From Vreelandella lionensis (GTDB taxonomy: Bacteria > Pseudomonadota > Gammaproteobacteria > Pseudomonadales > Halomonadaceae): a DNA stretch of 35,645 nt. The notes beneath the pieces are model-generated. The model did no database searches. It was not told the origin of the DNA and saw only the letters and a list, made by a program, of their open reading frames with translations. Positions 27,142-35,645 of the stretch are shown in pieces; within the stretch, counting starts at the first letter, position 1, and each line of letters opens with the position of its first letter. Location: assembly GCF_002087295.1 (NCBI RefSeq), contig NZ_MWVI01000084.1, positions 1-35,645 of the forward strand. Direction: 5' to 3'. Position numbers and translations under genes: made by a program.

Positions 27142-28063
27142 AGCAGCACCCCTATGCCAGCCCACACCAGGTCGATAAACGACAGTGGTAACAGCACCAC
27201 CCACATCAAGGTGACGCAGCGCTCAGGGGCAATACGCGGCAGTACCCGTCCAAGCAATAGCAACACGAGTAGCACTGCCAGCATCTTGATGGCCATCCAT
27301 AACGGACCGGGTAGCCAAGGTCCCATCCAGCCACCTAAAAAAGCACTTGCTGCCACCCCACTGAAAGCAACCAACACGGCCCCCCGAGCCACATCCCAGA
27401 CCAGCCGAGGTGGCCCAGAGATCTCAGAAGCCGTTCCTCCAGCCAGGTCCTTCGAATCAGCAAGGTTGAGCGGGCCCCAGAAGGTCATGCCTAGGCCGAC
27501 AATCAGAAACAATGGCAACCCCAGCGTTGGCGTATGACATTCCACAGCGCTTCTTGCGAGGCGACCACTTGGGTGAACTGTAGCGATTCGGCCGGCAATG
27601 CCACGCCAATTAGCACAAACATGCTGATCAGGATGTAAGAGAGCCCTAGCGCCACATAACGGTAGCCGCCGATGAGTGCCAGCAGCGCGTTTGCCGACCA
27701 GCCATGCAAGAAGATAACCACTGTCGCTAATGCTTCCACGCTGCCCCACAGCACCACGCTGGTGACCAAGTCAGTGGCGACCAGCGACTCCGACCACGGC
27801 ACCACGGCCAGTCCGATTGCAGCCAACGCCAAATACAGTGCCGGCGCCAGCCGCCAGGCCTGCCAGTCCGGTGCTTCGGTGGCATTGGCGTGTTGGGTCA
27901 TCAGCCAAGCCCCTCGGGCCATGGGAGCAAGCCAGACACGGCCTGCCTGAGGGGCGCCGAATGCACCGGCAATAAGCCGATCAAGCACCGCCACGACGTA
28001 GGCGCCGACAGTCAGCATGAACATCACCATCAGTACTGGCAGGAACAGCTCACTTAACAACAT
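27138..28063 (-). pseudogene. nuoH: NuoH-like subunit with altered quinone loop, one frameshift
   Basis: ATG 28063 (MLLSELFLPVLMVMFML) lies inside the end of the preceding nuoB/D-like gene, a 14-base overlap. Conserved NuoH patterns are FLHGWSANALLALIGGYRYVALGLSY (compare GWSSNNKYxLLGxLRAxAQMxSYE), LQFTQVVASQ, and the last part FLGGWMGPWLPGPLW, IKMLAVLLVLLLLGRVLPR. A shift near 27525 (WNVIRQ / LGLPLFLIVGLG) breaks the frame. Two functional departures are visible by eye. The Glu after SY is replaced (SYILI). The quinone-site loop, normally FDLPEAESELVAGY, reads LNLADSKDLAGG. Corrected length is about 308 residues with 8 or so helices. Confidence 0.78.
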
Positions 28064-29361
28064 TACCCGAACCTCCCTGCACTGCCCGTGACTCACCAGG
28101 CGACTGTGTTCCGCCCCCTCCATCGGCTACCGCCGCTATATCCAGACTAGCAATAGTAGCCAGTGCATCGCCCCACTCCAGGCCTGGTAAGACCTCGTCA
28201 AGAATCGCGCTAGCATCTTCGGGAGGCTGTTCGTCCCACGGCCCCCGTGGCGTCTCGATGCAATCCACATCGTTCGTGTACACCTCATCCCGTTCGGCCT
28301 GGTGTGCCAACACTAAGGATTGTTCGACTTCGTCCAAGATTTGCTTCCAACGGGCCGAGACTCCTCCTCCGTCCTGACATACGGGGGAAAACCCTAGACG
28401 GCGATAACCGGCATCGTGTGAACGCAAATCATCAGCCAGCCCGGCAGCACGAGCGGCAGGCCCGCCAAACTGTCGGGCCTGCTCTGTATTGAGCACACCA
28501 CCGCCTACAGCAGCCAGATGAAAGAAGCCACTGCGAACCAGGCGTCGACGTAGCCCATCTAGCGTGCTTGATGTCGACAAACCGTGTGCCAGGCGCAAGG
28601 AACTTAGGCTGAGTGCTTCCAGCCCAGCAAGATGCAGCGCATGGTACAGGCGCTGCAGATGATGACGGGCCCGTGCGAGCTCAATCTCGGCGATGGGGAC
28701 GGGGTGCTTCCGAGCGTTGAAAAACACCGCGTCGAGGCGTTGCGGATACGGCTCCAACTGCGTTTCCCATGACTGAACCAGATCCCCCTGCAACGTAACC
28801 TCCGCTGCCATGCCGGGCGGAAATGCCATGAAGAACGGCCCGAGCCGAAAAGTCAGCGAATCCAGCGTCAAACCATCGCTGATATCTTCCTGCATATTCA
28901 TGGCCATGGGCCGCCCGTAGGGCACTCCACCCATCATGCCTTCGCCACCTTGGCCGAAGTCTCCTTCACCTTTCCAAGGATTGGGCGGTCTATCCGACAA
29001 GATGCGGCATCCACTGTCACGCTGGCCTGTCATCAGTTCACGATGTGCTTTGGTTAGGGCCGCAGGTAAATCGGTGAGATCATCGATCCGATCCACGTTT
29101 TCAAGATGAGGCCACGGTTCGTTACGAAACCACAGCGTAGTGAAAGGATCAGGCAACTGATCGTGAACACGACGTAGAGGCTCTAATCTATCAGCCGGAA
29201 CCTCCCCCGCAATCAGCAACACACTGGCGTGGCGTGGCGAATCGACCAGTTCGATTTTCCGGCGATAGCGCGAGGTACCGCAGCGCTTTATCGCCCTGCT
29301 TGCCCAGCACAGGAAATACGGGAGCCCGCTTATGCGAAGAGAGTTTCCGTAGCCAGTTCAC
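28050..29361 (-). pseudogene. Fused NuoB/NuoD-like peripheral subunit without cofactor ligands, one frameshift
   Basis: The GTG at 29361 overlaps the nuoA stop (GTGA). Reading MNWLRKLSSHKRAPVFPVLGKQGD and then, across one extra A in an A-run near 29255, EIELVDSPRHASVLLIAGEVPADRLEPLRRVHDQLPDPF gives a shape like the NuoB core. None of the four Cys that hold cluster N2 is present. From about residue 180 it resembles NuoD: LTFRLGPFFMAFPPGMAAEVTLQGDLVQSWE lines up with the NuoD segment containing QHPSTHG, which is lost. Then GGGVLNTEQARQFGGPAARAAGLADDLR and ARWKQILDEVEQSLVLAHQ match the NuoD C-terminal half. The linker is rich in Gly, Met and Pro. Normal length would be about 436 residues. It is cytoplasmic, capping the NuoA/NuoH membrane arm. 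Confidence 0.65.
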
Positions 29362-29705
29362 TGCCACTTGAATACCCCCTCACGCCAGGCGTAAACAATG
29401 CCAACCGACAGGATGGCCAGGAACATGCCCATCTCCATTACTGCCATCATGCCCTTCTCTACGAAGACAACCGCCCATGGATACATGAACATCATCTCCA
29501 TTTCGAAGGCGATCAGCAGCAGCGTCATGGGATAATAGCGGACGTGATAGCGGCTCCAGGCGTGGCTATCTGGCGTACCACCGCCTAGAAAAGGCGCGCG
29601 CTGCGGGTAGGTGGCTATCGGCTGGTGGCGCATAGGCAGCCACTGCACTAGCAGGCCGGCGCCCAAGCTCAGTAATAAAACAATAAGCAGAGTCAACAGT
29701 TCCAT
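29358..29705 (-). CDS. nuoA: NuoA-like subunit (115 aa), intact
   Basis: I choose ATG 29705 (MELLTLLIVLLLSLGAG), preceded by GAGGGA; the ORF from 29723 adds six residues. The protein has three helices, and the family marks are YHVRYYPMTLLLIAFEMEMMFMYPWAVVF (compare the NuoA segment FDVEFVLLFPWA) and FLAILSVGIVYAWREGVFKW (compare GLLYEWKKGALEW). NuoA sits beside NuoH and helps shape the quinone entry. It is the first gene of the operon, and its stop overlaps the start of the fused NuoB/D-like gene. The Cys that is accessible in many NuoA loops is absent. Confidence 0.85.
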   Translation of the reverse strand: MELLTLLIVLLLSLGAGLLVQWLPMRHQPIATYPQRAPFLGGGTPDSHAWSRYHVRYYPMTLLLIAFEMEMMFMYPWAVVFVEKGMMAVMEMGMFLAILSVGIVYAWREGVFKWQ

Positions 29706-29959
29706 GCGAATCCCTCGCGTCATTAGCCAGCAAATCCTTGCCGTAAATTACAACGTAGCAGGCTGAAGCAGCGCATTTATACAAGTGTAGATATCAAACC
29801 TGAATGCAAACTGAATATGCTGCCTAAAACATGGTGCAAAAAGTAATAAACCGCAAGGTGGGTGCAGGCTCTGAGTGCAACGCTACCTAATAGATGGCGG
29901 GTGAGCATTCATGGTGTTTAGACCAGGCGCCTCAACTGGCCACCTGAAGTCAAGGCGCT
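29706..29959 (-). promoter_or_regulatory. Non-coding stretch upstream of the nuo-like operon
   Basis: No gene is seen. The stretch from 29770 to 29850 is AT-rich on the minus strand (TTGATATCTACACTTG then TATAAATG) and is the likely promoter area of the operon, but no pair of boxes has convincing spacing. Confidence 0.3.
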
Positions 29960-30115
29960 TCCTATTCAACTGGTAATACAATGTCCTCTTGGGTGTGGCG
30001 CGGCAGTTCCGCCCCTTTCGCCTGTGTTAAGCCGTCGATGTTTTTATTGCTACCGCGTTGTCATAGGCTGTGTGGATCACAAAAGTAGATAGCAACACTC
30101 GTTGCCTCGATAATT
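29960..30115 (-). pseudogene. IS30-type transposase fragment
   Basis: On the minus strand one frame reads EATSVAIYFCDPHSL, a stop, QRGSNKNIDGLTQAKGAELP and RHTQEDIVLPVE. This matches the catalytic-domain segment seen intact in the IS30 element at 31680-31830 (LAIYFCDPRSPWQRGTNENTNGLL). The Trp codon is TGA here and the ends are lost, so it is a relic of about 150 bases from a second, different IS30 element. Confidence 0.6.
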
Positions 30116-30503
30116 ATGCATGCCGTTGTTGTCCAATCAGTTGGCAGGCGCTGCACCGGTTTCCAGAGAAGCACATTCAGTTCGTATCTACACCGTGTTT
30201 GCCATGAACTACATGGCGCTGTGACAACATGGACTGGCACAGTTGAGGTGTCTGTTTATAACTACTAGGAAGATGAACTGCAGACCGCTACTCATCAAGC
30301 TCGGTGTGCTTGCGCCCATGACTGGGGCCGGCATTTCTATTCTCAAAGCGAGTAACCCCGGGATGAACCTCCCCGGTTATTCTGGAGACCGGTTTGTTTG
30401 AGTCAGGCTGCTTCACCCGACTCCTCCAGTTGACGACAACGATACCCTCGTCAGCCATACGCTCTGTATAGCGAATCGAGGGATATTGGGCGGATTCAAT
30501 CGG

Positions 30504-31927
30504 TCGACGCAACACCTCGATATTGGAGGTGTTACATGGGAAGATCATCTAGTTGGATCGCTGAAAAGACTGGGCGAGCACCGATGCGTTCGCCTGGTCG
30601 ACCAAGCATCAATCAGCGGAGTACCAATCGCGCATTCTGGAAGCGAATAGCTGAGGGGTTATCGAGCGAGGATGCAGCTTTGGCGTGTGGTGTATCACAA
30701 CCGTTGGGGCCACGGTGGTTCCGCGAGGCAGGCGGGATGGCACCCTCTAACTTGGTGCCACCCTCAGGGCGTTATTTTTTCGTTCCCAGAGCGCGAGGAA
30801 CTCGCACTATTGCGAGTCCAGGGTCACGGGGTTCGTGAGATTGCACGGGGTCTAGGAAGGTCACCGTCGACGATCTCGCGCGAATTGCGCCGTAACGCTG
30901 CGACCCGGGGCGGTGTGTTGGAGTGCCGGGCCACAGTCGCGCAGTGGAAAGCAGAGCTAGCCGCCAAACGGCCCAAAACTGCCAAGCTTGCAGGGAATGG
31001 CTGGTTGCAGGCTTACGTGCAATCACGTCTGGCTGGCGAGGTGACCGATGCTGAAGGCAGACCTATTCCCGGCCCGAATGTGCCATGGCGAGGACGGCGG
31101 CATGGTCGCCGAGCCGACCGGCGGTGGGGAGTCAGTTGGAGTCCTGAGCAGATCAGCCGTCGACTGCGGGTAGACTTTCCAGATGATGAGACGATGAGGA
31201 TTTCTCACGAGGCGATCTATCAAGCCCTCTACATTCAAGGCCGCGGGGCACTTCGTCGGGAACTGTCCGCGTGACTGCGTACTGGCCGGGCATTGCGGGT
31301 ACCACGAGCGAGAACCCAGCAGCGCGGTAAACACTACCTCTCGCCCGAGGTGATGATCAGCCAGCGCCCGGCGGAGGTTGCTGATCGCGCTGTCCCCGGC
31401 CACTGGGAAGGCGACCTAATCATTGGATTGAACAGCTCCGCAATCGGTACCTTAGTCGAGCGCACGAGTCGGTTCACGCTACTTCTTCACTTGCCGCCCA
31501 TGCATGATCATGGAACGGGCGCCAGAGTTAAGAACGGACCTGCTTTGGCTGGTCACGGGGCTGAGGCTGTTCGCGATGCTATCGCCATAAAGATCGCCAC
31601 ACTGCCCGAACAGCTGCGGAAATCGCTCACTTGGGATCAAGGCGCGGAGCTGGCCCAGCATGCACAGCTACGACTTGATACTGGCTTGGCAATCTACTTC
31701 TGTGACCCCCGAAGTCCCTGGCAGCGTGGGACTAACGAGAACACCAATGGTCTTCTGCGCCAATACTTTCCCAAGGGTACTGACATTAGCAGGTATTCTG
31801 AGCATGAGCTTGACGCTGTCGCGACGACTCTCAACGACAGACCTCGTAAAACACTTGATTGGAAAACACCTGCTGAAGCTCTCAAAGAACTACTATTTTC
31901 AGCATCATAAGCCAGTGTTGCGACGGC
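30504..31927 (+). mobile_element. IS30-family element inserted in the IS3-type orfB
   Basis: The orfB phrase HHSDRG / AQYPSIRYTER of the surrounding element is split exactly by this segment. Its outer edges share GACGCAACAC (from about 30505) and GTGTTGCGACG (to about 31925), an imperfect inverted repeat. The exact ends could be a few bases off. It carries one broken transposase gene on the plus strand. Confidence 0.65.
30536..31910 (+). pseudogene. IS30-family transposase, one frameshift and one stop
   Basis: The start MGRSSSWIAEKTGRAPMRSPGRP follows GGAGG. The N-terminal part continues to NLVPPSGRY; an extra T in a T-run near 30775 shifts the frame, and it resumes as FPEREELALLRVQGHGVREIARGLGRSPSTISRELRRN, the IS30 helix-turn-helix. 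A TGA at 31272-31274 falls where a Cys codon is expected (RRELSA-LRTGRALRVPR), and the same frame goes on through VPGHWEGDLIIGLNSSAIGTLVERTSR, LTWDQGAELAQH and the DDE-end PWQRGTNENTNGLLRQYFPKGTD and LNDRPRKTLDW. All catalytic residues remain, but the chain cannot be made whole. Confidence 0.85.
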
Positions 31928-31954
31928 CCCTTGAACCTAAGTTGTCTTCCCCGA

Positions 31955-32867
<913 letters not shown>

Positions 32868-32930
32868 GACTCCATCCTCTCAAGATATGGAGTCTCCGGT
32901 AAGCCGGAGCGGTTCGATGTACAGTTGTGG

Positions 32931-34267
32931 TTAGTGGGAATGAAACTGTTCGCTATCGGCTGAATTGTTGCGCTTGGCAAGAAATAGCCATTCGCCGATG
33001 AGCAGCACGGCCATCAATCCGGCGGCAACGATAAGTACCAGTGGATCTGAAGTGGCTTTTTCCCAAACAAAGCCACTCAATACGAGGACATCTAGCAGAA
33101 TGGCAATGCTTGGAATAACCGCGATAGCGCCCACACTTTTCCTGAGATGGCGCAGCACTCCCCAATGGATAGCGATATCCATGATCAAGTAAAAAATAAT
33201 GCCGAGCGCCGCGATACGGCTAAGATCAAAAAACGCAGTCAAGATTAAGCCAAACACAATGGTGTACACCAACGTGTGCTTTTGCAGGCTACCTGGCATA
33301 TGGAAGTGGCGGTGTGGAACCAATTTCATTTCAGTCAGCATGGCTAGCATGCGTGATACGGCGAAAACAATGGCGATGATCCCGCCTGCTGTGGCTAGCA
33401 TGGCTAAAAAAACGGTAAAGCCAACGGCAGCTTCACCAGGTGCGGGCCGAGCCGCTGCCGCCAGCGAATAGTCTTGAGTTTCGATAATCTCAGACAAGGA
33501 AAGATTGCTGGCCACCGCAAAGCCCACAAGCGCATAGATGACTACACATAGCGCGATGGAGATCATGATGGCCTTGCCCAGGTTGCGCTTTGGGTTTTTC
33601 AGCTCCGAGCCACTATTGGTAATGGTCGTAAAACCTTTGAAAGCAAAAATCCCGAGCGCCGCCGCGCCAAAGAAGCCTGAGAGGGTTGGGGATGGCACAC
33701 CCCCGCCAGTACCCATGTCGATAGAATCTGCAATAAAAACACCGACAACACCAAACACGATGATGCCGCCAATTTTGAAGAAACCCAGCACCGAGGCAAC
33801 TGTTTCAATCAACTTGTTGGTGGATAAATTGATCAAAACAGCCGCGAGCAATAAGCCCACACCGAGTAGTGGCACAAACACAGCGCGATACCCAGGTCAA
33901 ATCGCTCCAGCGTGTAAGAACCGAAAGTTCTCGCCAAAAAGCTCTGCGCAATCACCATGGAAAAATACATCAATAGCGCATGGAAAGCGGTGGGGAGCGT
34001 TGAGCCATACGCTTTTTGCAAATACATGCCAATCCCCCCGGCAGATGGGTAAGTATTGGAAATTTTGACGTAAGAGTAAGCGCTGAAAGAGACAATGACC
34101 TCGGCAGCCAAAAAGGCTAGGGGAAATAGAGGGCCGGTCATTTCCGCCATCTGTCCAGTTAACGCAAAGATTCCTGCGCCGATCATTACTCCAGTGCCAA
34201 GTGCTACGGCACCGATTAGTGAGAGGGTTCCTTCTTCGTAATGTGGCGTTCTATCCTGGTCAGCCAT
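32931..34267 (-). pseudogene. APC-family amino-acid permease, right copy with one frameshift
   Basis: ATG 34267 (MADQDRTPHYEEGTLSLIGAVAL) is equivalent to the left copy's start; the ORF from 34309 adds an unsupported leader. The frame runs through GTGVMIGAGIFALTGQMAEM, YPSAGGIGMYLQKAYGSTLPTAFHALLMYF and LARTFGSYTLE. It then shifts near 33885 and resumes as FVPLLGVGLLLAAVLINLSTNKLIETVASVLGFFKIGG to the end SADSEQFHSH (stop 32931). Apart from this single shift, all helices are readable, so this copy is far better preserved than 1277-2603. It lies about 135 bases after the glutaredoxin-MauE pseudogene on the same strand, and an IS3-type element abuts its end. Confidence 0.85.
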
Positions 34268-34403
34268 GCAAACACTCCTATGGATTAAGCCTAAGGCGTG
34301 CGTGTTCACCGCCTTAGGCCAGTGTGGGATAAGTTCAACACCAAGTGTGGTTGAGTTAGCTGAACGTAACCTGAATATGGTTCAGTCATTTAACTGACCT
34401 ATA

Positions 34404-35188
34404 TCATGGTTTGGCGTAAGAGTACGGGTCTTGCCCCAACAACATCCGCATCGGCATCCACAGGCCCATAGCGATCATCACGAGGTTTTCGGTTAGTGAC
34501 ACACAAACCCAACGGCACATTGCTGTTACCACCGACGCCTGCGCACTTCAGCTCACGCTTATCGATATACACGGCTTTAAACACGGAAACCGCCCCCACC
34601 GTACCGACAAATAGCGCCAGTGGGGCTGCCAGCCAAATCAATGCTCCGGCCAGCATTAAAATGCCTGCAAGTGTCTCGGCGTAGGGGTAAAAATAGCTGT
34701 AGGGCACGTAGCGCTGGGCCAAAAGGTCGTAATTCAAAAACATACTGCTGAAACTTTCGACATCTTGCAGTTTCTGCAAGCCCAGCAGCACCATCGCCGT
34801 AGCAACGGCGAACTCCGGCATGCGTGCAGTAAACAGTGTGCCTTGGGTCGCCCAGCTAATCGCCAAGCCTATCAGCAGCGCAGTAGCAAAAATGGCAATC
34901 ACCGGCCGGTGAGTGGTTTCTTTTGCCTTGGGAACGCTCATTCCCAGATGTTTGCGCAGCTCTTCATGGCCACCGATACGTTGGTCACCGATATACACCT
35001 GGGGCGTCGTGTCGACGTTTTCCTGTTTTTTGAAAGCATCGATTTCATCACGAGACGTTAAGGTATGATCGTCGACCTTAAAGCCTTTACGCTTGAGTAG
35101 ATCAACCGTTTTCAAACCTAACGGGCACATATGCTACGGTTTTCATCCGGTAAACCTGTGCAGAGCCAGTGGATGTTGACGTTGGCAT
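34404..35188 (-). pseudogene. Glutaredoxin-MauE/DoxX fusion, right copy, shifted at both ends
   Basis: The expected start is ATG 35188 (MPTSTSTGSAQVYRMKTV) after GAAGGAAA. Two bases are missing near 35140 compared with the left copy (GTAGCAT against GTCGAGCAT), so the N-terminal 18 residues are out of frame with MCPLGLKTVDLLKRKGFKVDD and what follows. The glutaredoxin part (TTPQVYIGDQRIGGHEELRKHLG) and membrane helices are then continuous. Near 34497 a one-base change diverts the C-terminus. The corrected end is LTENLVMIAMGLWMPMRMLLGQDPYSYAKP with TGA 34404-34406. An internal start at 35130 could still give a long, C-terminally altered protein. The role is presumably redox transfer across the membrane. 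Confidence 0.78.
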
Positions 35189-35335
35189 TGATTTTCCTTC
35201 GTTAAGAACATGGTATTTACTAAAAATATAGAACCTTTGTGCTACATACAGGCAAGTATAGCCTGCTCATTTAGTTTAAAATTCTAGCTACGGGTTACGA
35301 ATAGGTTTCTGCAACGATAGAAATATATGTTAAAT

Positions 35336-35361
35336 AAAAAGGCCAGCATAATGGCTGGCAC
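35336..35361 (-). terminator. Intrinsic terminator of the right PPC-like gene
   Basis: On the minus strand GCCAGC-CATTAT-GCTGGC is followed by CTTTTT. The stem is perfect here, unlike the decayed copy at 313-338. Confidence 0.75.
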
Positions 35362-35386
35362 GGTATCTTAAATTAGTGACTATATA

Positions 35387-35645
35387 TTAATAGTCAACAT
35401 GTAACTCATAGCGGTTATTGTCATTTTCTTTAGTACCTCCCAGTGCATTGCCTGTCACTTCAAGTTGATAATTGCCTGGCTGCAGTTGGCGGACCATTTC
35501 AAAATGGCCACGTGGGCTGGATGCTTCTGCTACCTGCTGTCCCGCTGCATTATAAAGCACCGCGGAGATACGGTTTCCAGTGCTGGTTGCGCCTGGAAAG
35601 TGCTCGCTTGCCACCTTCAGCGTAGTCGCTTGTTCAATGTTAATA
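35387..35645 (-). CDS. C-terminal part of a secreted PPC-like domain protein, right copy (cut by window edge)
   Basis: The minus-strand frame is open from the window end (INIEQATTLKVASEHFPG...) to the stop at 35387. It encodes the same C-terminal domain as 2-286: NRISAVLYNAAGQQVAEASSP, LQPGNYQLEVTG and NNRYELHVDY. The Gly/Asn loop differs (NALGGTKENDNN against RSGGGSNANDDN). The apparent GTG start at 35614 is internal. Both copies are cut close to the same codon, with the left one extending a few residues more upstream. Family call as for the left copy. Confidence 0.6.
   Translation of the reverse strand, partial: INIEQATTLKVASEHFPGATSTGNRISAVLYNAAGQQVAEASSPRGHFEMVRQLQPGNYQLEVTGNALGGTKENDNNRYELHVDY

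Noticed and set aside
21347..29705. Mrp-type sodium/proton antiporter operon
   Set aside because: NuoA-, NuoH- and NuoB/D-like genes are present, and MrpB, E, F and G are not, so the cluster is complex-I-like rather than Mrp.

Overview
The window looks like gammaproteobacterial DNA, most probably from Halomonas or a close relative. That assignment rests on overall protein resemblance, moderate GC content and familiar neighbours (glutaredoxin-MauE/DoxX, APC permease, DUF305, EgtB/EgtD); nothing in the window proves the genus. Its most striking general property is decay: more than half of the recognisable genes carry frameshifts, in-frame stops or deletions. Intact genes lie among them, namely a ferritin-like protein, a cytochrome c, a permuted ATP-grasp protein, an IS3 transposase, fdhD, a DUF1641 gene, egtB, egtD, nuoA, nuoJ and nuoK.

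Layout: (1) Positions 1-2603 and 32931-35645 are diverged inverted copies of one block: the C-terminus of a secreted PPC-like protein, a terminator, a glutaredoxin-MauE/DoxX gene and an APC amino-acid permease. Both copies are broken, at different sites. (2) 2631-6705 holds a ferritin-like protein, a tiny ORF, two coupled envelope pseudogenes (an exported protein and a DUF305 protein), a membrane-anchored cytochrome c and a circularly permuted ATP-grasp enzyme. (3) 6742-8624 is a tyrosine-recombinase remnant followed by a complete IS3-family element with a 3-bp target duplication. (4) 8828-18262 is a molybdoenzyme region: a frameshifted NasA-like molybdopterin oxidoreductase coupled to an HPP-family membrane protein, then fdhD, a DUF1641 gene and a formate dehydrogenase alpha gene, then a decayed SDR. 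The HPP gene is split into two halves about 5.8 kb apart, with a 26-bp direct repeat at the break and a second 66-bp terminator repeat. (5) 18311-21294 has an lnt remnant and the ergothioneine pair egtB-egtD. (6) 21347-29705 is one long overlapping minus-strand operon in the order nuoA, nuoB/nuoD-like fusion, nuoH, nuoJ, nuoK, nuoL, nuoM, nuoN. (7) 29960-32916 is nested insertion-sequence debris: an IS30 fragment, and an IS3-type element interrupted by a broken IS30 element.

The most interesting system is the nuo-like operon. It encodes all seven membrane subunits of respiratory complex I and one fused NuoB/NuoD-like peripheral subunit. It has no NuoC, E, F, G or I, no iron-sulfur ligands in the NuoB-like part, no recognisable quinone histidine segment in the NuoD-like part, and an altered quinone-site loop in NuoH. 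By eye it is a complex-I-shaped ion-translocating membrane module stripped of its redox chemistry. Five of its eight genes carry one or two frameshifts in this sequence, so in this strain it is either dying or affected by sequencing errors.

The metabolic cargo (two molybdoenzymes, a cytochrome, ergothioneine synthesis, a complex-I-like module), the integrase remnant, three kinds of insertion sequence and the flanking inverted duplication together suggest an accessory island in decay. No tRNA, rRNA or CRISPR array was seen.
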